Below are positions 44,826 to 53,186 of a DNA stretch of 56,022 bases, in pieces. The stretch lies in NCBI GenBank assembly GCA_020633975.1, contig JACKCR010000015.1, positions 1 to 56,022 on the forward strand. Direction: 5' to 3'. How positions within the stretch are numbered: the first letter of the stretch is position 1; each line of letters begins with the position of its first letter. The stretch is from Candidatus Eiseniibacteriota bacterium (lineage in GTDB: Bacteria > Eisenbacteria > RBG-16-71-46 > CAIMUX01). A program made the position numbers and the translations under genes. The notes under the pieces were generated by a model. It searched no databases. It saw only the letters and a list, made by a program, of their open reading frames with translations, and had not been told where the DNA came from.

Positions 44826-47611
44826 TCATCTTACCACCAGTATCTTCCGGGCCGAGCCGTGTCCCAAACCTCGCACCCGAACGAAGTAGATCCCCGAAGC
44901 GACCGGAAGGCCATCCCGATCCTCGAGATTCCAATTCACTCCACGTTGCGACTCGGGGCAGCTCAGCGATCTGACGAGTCGTCCGGCCGTATCAAACACA
45001 TCGAGGTCGATGCCCGCGAGGGACTCGCGCGCGGCGTCGATCCACACAACCTCTCTGGCAGGACTCGGGAGAATCGTCAGCGTCGACAATGGGGTGTCGG
45101 TCCCTTGCACCGACGACGTGGGGTCGAATCCCACCGCGGTATAAGACACCGCGCAGGACGAAGGGAAGCGTCCCAAATAGTTCCCTCCTGGAGCGAGAAC
45201 ATCATAGTACTGCGTCACCATCGTGAGGTGCGTCGCAGTGATGTTGGTGACCTTTGCCCAGCCAGCGTCTTTGTCTGCGTAGTGGAACTCCGGAATGTCA
45301 ACGTCCGAGCAATCGGCGAGATCGATTGGTGGGTATCCCACGGTGCCCTGCACCCGGGGCCAGGCGACGGGAGTTGCCGCGAACCCGCTGGTCAACGGAA
45401 TCGAGAACTCCACCTCCCAAACCCCGACCTCGTAGAAGCCGTCCTCGAGCCCGGGCAAGCCGACGAGATACGCACAACCTGCGTAGAGGAAGATTCCGTC
45501 AGCGTTGCTGTACGCAGTCCCTCTCTCGACACTGTTCGGGACACGGACGAGGTCCAGAGCCTCCTGTAGATTCGGTCGACCCCAACCCGATTGCACATCC
45601 CAGCCGATTCCGTATGGCTGGACGTCAGTTGCCGTCCGAATGGCGATCTCCTGAGCATCCTCCCCGTCGATCTCGCTGTTTTGGCCCATGATGGCCGCGA
45701 GTACGCCGCACACCATGGGCGCGGCGGCGGAAGTCCCGCTGAAGCCGTTGCATCCGATCCAATCATTCGACAGACTCTCATTTGGATCCATCGGTTCGAG
45801 ATCGTAGAACCCGTTTCCATCCCAGTGGCGCCTCGTCGTCATGATCCCTCTGCCCCCCGGAGCGATCAGGTCGATGTTGTCTCCCCAGTTCGATCCACTG
45901 CTAGGCCCCGGTCCTCCTGGGAGTTCCACGTCCTGCCACCGATCGCCCAAATGCGTATGAGCCCCCACTGCCAGCGTGTGGTTGCTGTACCCGGCGGGAT
46001 ACACCGGAGCTTCGGAGTTCTCGTTCCCCATTCCGGCCACACACGCCATGCCCGCGGCCCGAGCGTTCTGAAGTGCTTCCTTCTCGCATGCGTCCTCTTG
46101 AAGGAACCGGTAGCTCATGTTGACCACCTTGACTCCTTCGGACCGAAGCCAGTCAAGTGCCTGCACCATGGTCTCCTGCGTCCCCTCCCCACTGCTGTCA
46201 ATCGCCTTGACCGGCACGATCGTAGCGCCCGGCGCTACTCCAGTCCCTCCAATCTCGTTGTCGCCGTCCATCGCGATGATTCCGGAACACGCCGTACCGT
46301 GGCGGAAATCATCGACCGGCGGTTGCCCCGGCGCTAGCAGGTTGATTCCGGCTTCGACATTGGACAGGTCCGGGTGCTCGAAGTCGATTCCCGAATCGAT
46401 CACCCCCACCCTAGCCTGCGCCCACGGGCGGTAGCTGGCAACGGGAGAGAAGTTGATGTCTCGGTGAGGTGCTGCGCCATACTGTCCATGATTGTGCAGC
46501 CCCCACTGCTGCGGATCGAAGTACTCGTCGCTAGGCGGGGATGCGGACGTCACCACGAATGCTCGCTTCACCTCCTCCGCGGCCGCGACCCCCTCCGTGT
46601 CTCTCAGTCTTGCCGCCACGGACTCCGTATCGACGCCTTCCAACGCCACATGGAACCAGAGCGAAAGGTCATTCGGTACGAGAAGCGGTGCCCCACGTTC
46701 GTCGCGCAAGATGTCGCCGTTCCTGTCTACTATTCTTGGATCGAAGTTGGGAATCGAGCGAGAGACGGTCGTGGCCCGAGCGTTCTCGAATGCCCTTAAG
46801 ACGGGCGGCGAGATGACCACGTCACTCCGTTCCCGAATCTCTGAAAGCGCTAGGGAGTGAACATCGGCCGGGAAGGTGAGAGATGCCCGGTCGATCTTCA
46901 CGAGAATGGCTGGCGCTTCGGTGTCGCCGCCAATCGGTCCATTGTCGGTATCTCCGTCGCCTTCGATTGGACCGTCGCCATCTCCAGAATCACTCTCCGA
47001 TGGCGGACAAGGACTGTTTCCGGAGGCTCCGAACCCGAGGCTCCCTAGAAACTGAATTGGATCGAGCTGAGAAGGCACAAGGTCGTCCGCAAAGACGGCA
47101 CCTTGTGATGGGTTTGCTACCAACGCAAACGCGCTGGACTCCGTTGCGTAGCCCGCAAACCAGTAGACTTCCGTCAAGGTCCCAAGCTCTGGAGCCGTCC
47201 AAGTCACGCTTGTACCGGAACCCGACGACGGCCAGCTTGACCCGCCCAACTCGAAGTCGCCACACCCGCCATGGGCCAAGAGGACGAACGCCTCTTCGTC
47301 GTAGTCGATTCCGAAGGCCACTCCGGAAACACGGGGTACGCTGGACGAAGGAAAGGCGGCCACCACGTAGAAGACCGCGTCTTCGTTCAGTGGAACGTAT
47401 GTGCTGGCGGACTCACAATCCCCGAGAGCTATCAGTCCGCAGTAGCTCGGAATGTCGTCGGTGTACTGGAGACTGCCTTCGCGATGAAGGATCAGAGCAC
47501 CGCCAGCGTTCGGACCGGCCAGCACAGTACTGACAGAGCCGGGGACGCACAGCAGGTCAATCGACAGGACGCAGAGAGAGAGAGGAGAGAGGAGAGAGGA
47601 GAGAAGCGCAT
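44826..47611 (-). CDS. Secreted subtilisin-like (S8) protease with out-of-frame start and C-terminal sorting-type domain
   Basis: The large frame encodes a cohesin-like N-terminal domain, an acidic Gly/Asp linker and a full S8 domain with Asp in V-I-D-S-G-I-D, His in R-H-G-T-A-C-S-G, Asn in G-M-G-N-E-N and Ser in S-G-T-S-A-A-A-P. It ends in the shared module (T-A-G-R-L-V-R, S-G-I-Y-F-V, final V-V-R). The only good start, ATG 47611 behind TTGGAGGAACG, is one base out of frame with it. Between them is a repeat tract (three TCTCTCC units plus five TC). Adding one 7-bp unit or deleting one TC would join start and body and give a normal signal peptide. In the frame as written the only start is a remote GTG at 47723 without signal sequence. 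Confidence 0.85.
47573..47604 (-). repeat. Heptanucleotide and dinucleotide repeat tract in a signal-peptide coding region
   Basis: On the minus strand the sequence is three perfect copies of TCTCTCC followed by five TC units, beginning seven bases after the start of the ATG at 47611. Neither unit length is a multiple of three, so slippage changes the reading frame of the downstream protease. Confidence 0.9.
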
Positions 47612-48193
47612 CGTTCCTCCAAGCGACCGTGGATGATGGTCGGACTGCGGTCAGAGGACCGGGAGGGGCGCTGCCAGGCTCCCAACGGACAGCTTGAAAG
47701 TATCGCGATGGCCAACATGGCACTCCATGAAAAAACCATCTGTTCCGATCTCTTCTGCCTCATCTCGCATGATTCACCCCGCGCCGTCTAGGAACCTGGA
47801 CTCACTTGTACAAATGATTGGACCCATTCCGTTCATGCCAAGTTGACGAAACCACCGAGCAAGGTCGTCTGCTAGATCGAGATTGCCGACGTCTCCGACC
47901 GCGAGACAGATTGGATTCGAGCGCCACGGGACTCGCACTCGGAGCCAAGAGTCCGAAATCGAGTCGATCCGCCTCCTCACCTCTGGGGTGGCCGGACCCC
48001 GCTACGTCGTGGCCAAACCCCGCGACGTGGCGGACGGCCCCAAGCCCCTCCCCAACTGCACCAAAAACTTGCTTCCCTGCCCAGCCCCGCCATTTTGCTA
48101 TCATTTCCCGGTGCGAAGGGCGTGGAGCCCGTCCGGCCGGACGGCGTTCCCCACCCGACGGGGCATGACAACAAGACATCCAACGAGGCATTC
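47612..48193. other. 582-bp divergent intergenic region
   Basis: It lies between the subtilase start (minus) and the 788-residue protein start (plus). A tandem pair of 21-bp units (47989-48009 and 48010-48030, 17 of 21 identical) is present. A minus-strand frame at 47774-47980 has a plausible soluble-protein stretch (D-L-A-D-D-L-A-R-W-F-R-Q-L-G) but no start signal, and may be a decayed gene end. I find no other supported gene. Confidence 0.45.
47989..48030. repeat. Tandem 21-bp repeat upstream of a secreted-protein gene
   Basis: Two adjacent copies start with TGGCC, share ACCCCGC and ACGT cores and match at 17 of 21 positions. They end 163 bp before the start codon at 48194 and could be paired regulator sites. 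Function is inferred only from position. Confidence 0.45.
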
Positions 48194-50560
48194 ATGCCCC
48201 AAAAGGCTTTGCTGCTGGCGATTACGCTCGCCTGCGCCGGAACGTCGGTGTTCGCGGACGTTCTCGATACCCACACCGTCGTCCTCGACGGGACCGACCA
48301 GCTTCTCTCCTGGATCACTCCGCAGGACCACGCCTACGCGGAGGCGGCCCGGATGTCGGCCGAGTTCATCATCGATGCGATGAACGGGCCGATCGACGGA
48401 TCCAACGGGCTGCCGATGATCCACACCCACAGCGAGTACCACGTCGACACGTTCGCGGGGAGCGACTGGGCCAACAATCCGGCCGGGAAGAACGCGATGC
48501 TGGCGGATGGCCTCATCTCCTACTACGCGTTCTCGGGAGACGACGCCGCGATCGACGCGGTGCGGGAGCTGCTGGACCACCAACTCGCCCACGGCACCAC
48601 ACCCTCGAGTTACACATGGGGCGACGTTCCCTGGTCTGCAGCCGCGGAGGGTTCGGTCGACTATGGCGACGACGACATCGAAGGCGTCGGCAACCTCGAA
48701 CCGGACAAGGTCGGCGAACTCGGCTACCACGGGTATCTGCGGTTCTATCAGTTCACCGGCGAGACGGTCTACCTGGACGCGGCCATCGACTGCGCAGACG
48801 CTCTCGCCGCCAACATCCGCACGGGAGACGCAACCCACTCGCCCTGGGCGTTCCGGGTCGACGCGGCCACGGGGCAGACGGCCCATCCTGCGGACGAGTA
48901 CTGCGATCACGTGATCGCCACCATCCGTCTCTTCGACGAACTCGTGCGTCTGGGACTCGGCGACGTCTCCGCCTATCAGTCCGCCCGCGCCAACGCCTGG
49001 TCGTGGCTCCTGACCTACCCAGTGCAGAACGAAACCTGGGCCGAGTACTTCGAGGACATCGACCAGGACGTAGGGATGGAGAACCAGAACCAGTACAACC
49101 CCGGTCAAACCGCGAGGTATCTCCTCGAACATCCCGAAATCGACCCGAACTGGCTCGCTCACTCCACCCAGATGATCGACTTCATCGAGACAGAGTTCGG
49201 TGGGACGGACCAAGGTGAGTCCGGTCTTCAGTATGGCGCGCGCGTCATCGCGGAGCAGGATCACTACAACTACAAGATGGCGAGCCACACCTCGCGGTTC
49301 GGCGCGATCAATGCGCTCCTCTTCGCGGCGACCGGGGACGAAGTGGCCCGGGAGAAAGCGTTCCGCAGCCTCAACTGGTGTACCTACATGGCGCGCGACA
49401 ACGGCGCGGTCATCGAAGGCCCAGCCGAGCATGCTCACAACGAGTACTGCTGGTACTCGGACGGGCACGGGGACTACATCCGCCACTTCCTCCTCGCCAT
49501 GGGCGCAGTACCGGAGTGGGCGCCGGCGGACGAGGACCATCTCCTCCACACGACGTCCGTCGTCACCTCGGTCGCGTACTCGCCGTTCGAGATCCGGTAC
49601 TCGACCTTCGACGACTCCTCGAGAGAGATGCTTCGGGTCACGGCCGAGCCCGTGTCTGTCACCGCGGACGGATCGGTCCTCCCACTGCGCACGAACCTCG
49701 ACGCAGAGGGCTGGACCTGGGATGCAGCGTCGGGCGTCGTCCGCATACGCCACGACTCGGCCCAAGACATCGTCCTCTCCTTCGAGCAGCCCCCTCCCGG
49801 AATCTTCGGCGATTCGGGCGAAGGTTCGTTCACGACACCCCTGTGGTCGGGCGACGCCTGGATCCACGCCAGCCGCTTCCTCGCTCACGAAGACATCCGG
49901 GTCTGGACGATCCTGGCCAAAGTCACGGCCATCTCCGGATCCTACAAGTGCGCGATCTACTCCGATGCGGAGGGCTTTCCGCTGACACCCAGGCGGTCCA
50001 CGAGCGAAGTGACCGCTCCCGAGTTCGACGGTTGGCAGGTCTTCCCGCTGAGTTCCTCTCTCGGCTTGGAGGCTGGTAACTACTACTGGCTCGCCATCTG
50101 GACCGACGACGAGGACGGCCGGATCTACGCGGACGGAGGAGGTTTGTTGCGCATGGGTCAGTACGACTACGGCAACTGGCCCTCCCCGATCACAACGAGC
50201 GAACAGGACACCGAGTCCTACAGCATCTACGCGACCGACCAGCAGCCCGCGGACGTTGGAACGCAGGCGCCGATGACACCCGACTCGCCACTGTCCCTCA
50301 CGTGCGAGCCCAATCCATTCACCTTCGATGCAGTTCTCCGCTTCCAGCTTCCCGCAGCGGAGTCCGTCGTCGCGGTGATCGTCGATCCCTCGGGGCGCCG
50401 AGTCCGGTCCCTCCTCCACGGATCCCTTTCGGCCGGGAACCACTCCGTATCGTGGGATGGCCGGATGGACGACGGCCGTCGCGCCCCAACCGGGACCTAC
50501 CTGGTCAGGCTTCGGGCGGGAACGCGTGAGGAGTCACGGAGGATTTCGCTCGTTCGGTGA
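48194..50560 (+). CDS. Secreted all-alpha (six-hairpin-like) protein with C-terminal sorting-type domain
   Basis: The start is ATG 48194 with GAGG seven bases upstream; the in-frame extension to 48095 is uncharged non-coding-like sequence. The 788-residue product has a signal peptide (A-L-L-L-A-I-T-L-A-C-A-G). About 430 residues of alternating helices follow, with W- and Y-rich loops (Y-L-R-F-Y-Q-F-T-G-E, N-Q-Y-N-P-G-Q-T-A-R-Y, Y-K-M-A-S-H-T-S-R-F-G-A). This is the texture of an alpha/alpha-toroid such as glycoside hydrolases or polysaccharide lyases. Acidic pairs (E-D-I-D-Q-D) line one loop but I cannot assign a catalytic residue. A beta-sandwich region follows, and the end is the shared module (P-S-G-R-R-V-R, S-W-D-G-R-M-D-D-G, T-G-T-Y-L-V, final L-V-R). 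A carbohydrate-active function is an inference. Confidence 0.85.
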   Translation: MPQKALLLAITLACAGTSVFADVLDTHTVVLDGTDQLLSWITPQDHAYAEAARMSAEFIIDAMNGPIDGSNGLPMIHTHSEYHVDTFAGSDWANNPAGKNAMLADGLISYYAFSGDDAAIDAVRELLDHQLAHGTTPSSYTWGDVPWSAAAEGSVDYGDDDIEGVGNLEPDKVGELGYHGYLRFYQFTGETVYLDAAIDCADALAANIRTGDATHSPWAFRVDAATGQTAHPADEYCDHVIATIRLFDELVRLGLGDVSAYQSARANAWSWLLTYPVQNETWAEYFEDIDQDVGMENQNQYNPGQTARYLLEHPEIDPNWLAHSTQMIDFIETEFGGTDQGESGLQYGARVIAEQDHYNYKMASHTSRFGAINALLFAATGDEVAREKAFRSLNWCTYMARDNGAVIEGPAEHAHNEYCWYSDGHGDYIRHFLLAMGAVPEWAPADEDHLLHTTSVVTSVAYSPFEIRYSTFDDSSREMLRVTAEPVSVTADGSVLPLRTNLDAEGWTWDAASGVVRIRHDSAQDIVLSFEQPPPGIFGDSGEGSFTTPLWSGDAWIHASRFLAHEDIRVWTILAKVTAISGSYKCAIYSDAEGFPLTPRRSTSEVTAPEFDGWQVFPLSSSLGLEAGNYYWLAIWTDDEDGRIYADGGGLLRMGQYDYGNWPSPITTSEQDTESYSIYATDQQPADVGTQAPMTPDSPLSLTCEPNPFTFDAVLRFQLPAAESVVAVIVDPSGRRVRSLLHGSLSAGNHSVSWDGRMDDGRRAPTGTYLVRLRAGTREESRRISLVR

Positions 50561-50698
50561 CGCAATCGACACCTCCTGGTCTACATACCGCTAGAGGGTG
50601 CAGTCGGATGGTAGAGTGGTCCGGAAGTGTCGAACCTCAGGAGGAGAGACAAGGCCAGACCTGCATCGACCGAACGTCTGGCCAGCCGGGAGGAAGCG

Positions 50699-51421
50699 AT
50701 GAACTACCTGATCGCGGCCCTAGGTGGACTTTCCATCGCGGCCCTAAGTGGACTTTCCGTCGCCGCCGACGCCTCCCAAACTGTGTTCGGCGATGTCGGC
50801 CACGACCAGGGCCGACTCGTCCCGACGGACGAGGGCGCGTGCGGAACGCTGCTCCTGAATGCCGACGGCACCTACGAGAATGCCATCGCGCTACGAGGCG
50901 AGATCCTCACGCCACCGTATGGAACCTTCTCCGAGTGCTACGAGGGAACGGGTGCCGTCTGCGCCGTCGTCGTCGACCTCACGACGACCAGCCCCACGCC
51001 AACGGAAACGACATTGGATGTCTACGTATGGGATGACGGCGGAGGTGTCCCCGGCACCGTCCTCTGCGTGGAGACAGGATTCGAGCCCGGCGAAATCGCG
51101 GTTTGGCCCGAGGTGAGTCGGCACTCCTTCGCACTACCGGAAGGATGCTGTGTCGACGGAACCTGGTGGGCCGGCAAGTACGACGACTGGGGCACCGAGC
51201 CCACGGTGTTCTTCTGGTACCTCGGCGCGGATCTCGACGGCTTCGGTGGATGCCCGCGAGTCAACATCGCCCCGGATCTCGGCTATCCGTCCGGATGGCA
51301 GAACGTCTCCGTGATCTTCGGACCGATCCAGGCGATCGGCATCGGCGCCGAGATCGTCCCCTGCGACCCCGTGCCCGTGAGGGACGCTACGTGGGGCGGT
51401 GTGAAGAGTCTCTACCGGTAG
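50699..51421 (+). CDS. Secreted beta-rich protein with a W-G-G-V-K-S-L-Y-R tail
   Basis: The start ATG 50699 follows GGGAGG with five bases of spacing. The 240-residue product has a signal peptide containing a duplicated I-A-A-L-x-G-L-S unit. It then has a single beta-sandwich-like domain (V-Y-V-W-D-D-G-G-G-V-P-G-T, Y-D-D-W-G-T-E-P, G-Y-P-S-G-W-Q-N-V-S). It has six Cys in the mature part, compatible with disulfides. It lacks the long sorting-type module but ends in T-W-G-G-V-K-S-L-Y-R, also with a terminal Arg. I recall similar short tails on small secreted proteins of Eisenbacteria-type genomes, which is unverified. Function unknown. Confidence 0.75.
   Translation: MNYLIAALGGLSIAALSGLSVAADASQTVFGDVGHDQGRLVPTDEGACGTLLLNADGTYENAIALRGEILTPPYGTFSECYEGTGAVCAVVVDLTTTSPTPTETTLDVYVWDDGGGVPGTVLCVETGFEPGEIAVWPEVSRHSFALPEGCCVDGTWWAGKYDDWGTEPTVFFWYLGADLDGFGGCPRVNIAPDLGYPSGWQNVSVIFGPIQAIGIGAEIVPCDPVPVRDATWGGVKSLYR
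50711..50758 (+). repeat. 24-bp tandem duplication within a signal peptide
   Basis: Two adjacent 24-bp copies (50711-50734 and 50735-50758) differ at one base and encode I-A-A-L-G-G-L-S and I-A-A-L-S-G-L-S in the signal peptide of the 240-residue secreted protein. The unit is a multiple of three, so the frame is preserved. Confidence 0.9.
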
Positions 51422-51551
51422 AGAGCGGACGGATGACGGTGATCTTCATACTTCGGTTCCGGAACCGCTGCTGCCCAATGTCTGACTTTCCCGCTCAATC
51501 CCCTTTCCGACAAGTACTTAGCGGTGTCACCGATGGCGCAGGTACAGAGAA

Positions 51552-51598
51552 TTGACGTCGCGGCCGATCCTTCCTACCATGTACATAATCCAGTACAT
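51552..51598 (+). promoter_or_regulatory. Promoter with palindromic antitoxin operator
   Basis: A sigma-70-like promoter is visible: TTGACG at 51552-51557, a 17-bp spacer, and TACCAT at 51575-51580. Overlapping and just after the -10 is an inverted repeat, ATGTAC (51579-51584) and GTACAT (51593-51598), with an 8-bp spacer. YefM/Phd-type antitoxins are known to bind TGTACA-containing palindromes in their own promoters, so autorepression by the gene at 51618 fits well. Confidence 0.65.
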
Positions 51599-51617
51599 TC
51601 CAGAGAGGATCCCCCCC

Positions 51618-51911
51618 ATGGCCCGGACAACTGACGTAACGAGCTTTTCGGAGCACCGCAAGCACCTCCGAGAGCACCTCGATCAGTGCCGCCAAACCGG
51701 ACGCCCAATGTTCATCACGAACAACGGCCAGACGGACGGCGTACTCCTGAGCCCAGAATCCTTCGACGCCCTTGCGGAAAAGGCCGAACTCGTCGAGACC
51801 TTGGCCATGCTAGATCGAGGCATGGAAGAAGTTCGGGCAGGCCGAGGACAGCCACTCGATGAAGCGGTCCGTGCAATCGCGGAGAAGCTCGGGCTTCGGC
51901 TCGAGCGCTAG
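51618..51911 (+). CDS. Phd/YefM-family antitoxin, no adjacent toxin
   Basis: The start is ATG 51618, after GAGAGGA with 8 bases of spacing, and downstream of a promoter-operator pair. The 97-residue protein has the Phd/YefM fold: T-D-V-T-S-F-S-E-H-R-K-H-L (DNA-binding strand-helix), R-P-M-F-I-T-N-N-G, D-G-V-L-L-S-P-E-S-F-D-A-L, then a charged helical tail expected to wrap a toxin. In type II systems this protein neutralises a RelE/ParE or Doc toxin and represses the operon. No toxin gene follows: the next gene, 23 bp away, is a convergent SDR. It is therefore a solitary antitoxin, or its toxin is encoded elsewhere or lost. Confidence 0.88.
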   Translation: MARTTDVTSFSEHRKHLREHLDQCRQTGRPMFITNNGQTDGVLLSPESFDALAEKAELVETLAMLDRGMEEVRAGRGQPLDEAVRAIAEKLGLRLER

Positions 51912-51934
51912 AGCGCCCAGCGCCCACGCCTTCA

Positions 51935-52681
51935 TCACACCTGCTGCATCGTCGGCCGGATCAGGATCTCGCTGATCGCAACCGTGTCCGGCGTGCCGAG
52001 CGCGTAGGCGACCGCGCTGGCGACGTCGTCGGGCGTGAGTCCAATGCCCGGGATCTCCGACGCCTTCTTCAACGACTCACCGAACTCCTTGTCGGCGATC
52101 GTCGTGTAGAGCTCCGTGTTGACGAGCCCCGGAGAGATGATCGTCGAGCGGATGTTGCTCTCCCGCTCCTCCTGCCGCAGCCCTTCCATGATCGCGCGCA
52201 CGGCGAACTTCGTCCCGCAGTAGACGGCCGAACCCGGATAGACGACGTGGCCGGCAACCGAGTCGGTCGCGATGATGTGACCGGACTTCTGCTTCTTCAT
52301 CGTCGGAAGGACGGCAGCGATGCCGTTCAGCACGCCCATGATGTTGATGTCGAGCATCATCCTCCACTCGTCTCGGTGGAGTGCACTCAGGTTCGCCGTG
52401 GGCATGACGCCCGCGTTGTTGTAGATGGCATCGATCCGTCCGTGCTTGTCGAGCGCGGCTTTGGCGAGTGCCTCCATGTCCTCGGGATTGCTTACATCCG
52501 CGGCGAGGTACGTGATGTCGGCATCGGGCAAGGACTCCGCCAACTCCTTCAGCCGTTCCACCCGCCGCGCTCCGATCACGAGCCGCGCGCCGTCCTTGGC
52601 CAGGCGTCGCGTCGTCGCTTCTCCGATCCCGCTGCTCGCGCCGGCGATGATCACTACTTTGTTCTCGATTCCGTTGCTCAT
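51935..52681 (-). CDS. Short-chain dehydrogenase/reductase
   Basis: The start is ATG 52681 with GAGGAG six bases upstream. The 248-residue cytoplasmic enzyme is a classical SDR: G-A-S-S-G-I-G dinucleotide loop at 14-20, N-N-A-G at about 90, and Ser followed by Y-C-G-T-K (catalytic Tyr and Lys) at about 145-162. Arg residues after the second strand (G-A-R-R-V-E-R) favour NADP(H). It reduces a carbonyl or oxidises an alcohol; substrate unknown. It is the last gene of a five-gene minus-strand cluster, 34 bp after the carboxymuconolactone decarboxylase-like gene. Such sets are commonly linked to quinone or aldehyde stress. Confidence 0.93.
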   Translation of the reverse strand: MSNGIENKVVIIAGASSGIGEATTRRLAKDGARLVIGARRVERLKELAESLPDADITYLAADVSNPEDMEALAKAALDKHGRIDAIYNNAGVMPTANLSALHRDEWRMMLDINIMGVLNGIAAVLPTMKKQKSGHIIATDSVAGHVVYPGSAVYCGTKFAVRAIMEGLRQEERESNIRSTIISPGLVNTELYTTIADKEFGESLKKASEIPGIGLTPDDVASAVAYALGTPDTVAISEILIRPTMQQV

Positions 52682-52715
52682 CTCATTCTCCTCGATCGTC
52701 TGATTGTCTGCTCTG

Positions 52716-53045
52716 CTACTCCGCGTCGCCCAACAGTTCCTTCGCCTTCCCGATCGCGGACATCGCCGCAGGCCACCCAACGTAGAATGCCAGGTGCGTG
52801 ATTGTCTCGATGATCTCGTCCTTCGTGACGCCGTTCTCGATCGCCTTGGGGAAGTGGTAGGTCATCTGCTCGGTCTTGCCGGTCGCGATGAGAGCGGCGC
52901 ACGTGATCAGGCTGCGGTCACGCTTCGAGAGCTGCTCCCCTTCCCACACTTCGCCGAAGAGGACCCGGTCCGTGTAGTCGACGAGTCTCGGCGCAAAGCC
53001 GCCGATCGCCTTCTGGGCCGCGGTCTGGGTGTCGTTCGTACTCAT
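52716..53045 (-). CDS. Carboxymuconolactone decarboxylase-family protein
   Basis: The start is ATG 53045, behind AAGGAGG. At 109 residues it is one CMD domain: L-F-G-E-V-W-E-G-E-Q-L-S-K-R-D-R-S-L-I-T, then H-F-P-K-A-I-E-N-G-V-T-K-D-E-I-I-E-T and H-L-A-F-Y-V-G-W-P-A-A. The AhpD-type C-x-x-C is absent, so it belongs to the PcaC-like branch and not the alkylhydroperoxidase branch. Small proteins of this kind often accompany SDRs, cupins and AraC regulators in redox-stress clusters, where their substrates are unknown. It is 34 bp upstream of the SDR. Confidence 0.92.
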   Translation of the reverse strand: MSTNDTQTAAQKAIGGFAPRLVDYTDRVLFGEVWEGEQLSKRDRSLITCAALIATGKTEQMTYHFPKAIENGVTKDEIIETITHLAFYVGWPAAMSAIGKAKELLGDAE

Positions 53046-53186
53046 GATCGAACCTCCTTGGATTCGCATTCCTTCGCTTCGTGGCTCGACTTCAATATCG
53101 TCGAATCGGCCTTCTGCGAGAATGGGCATGGCTGCCAAAGGCATGCCTATTCCTGCCCAGAAGGCGAGATATGGGCGCCAAACGGG

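Noticed and set aside
47557-47763. A 68-residue minus-strand frame starting with a lipoprotein-like segment (M-L-A-I-A-I-L-S-S-C) upstream of the subtilase
   Set aside because: It lacks a ribosome site, runs into the repeat tract in a third frame and stops quickly. Treated as chance, though it might be a remnant.
48101-50443. A 780-residue minus-strand frame opposite the 788-residue secreted protein
   Set aside because: It is an antisense shadow: Val/Arg/Gly/Asp-rich, no signal, no motifs. The plus-strand frame has a signal peptide and the conserved C-terminal module.
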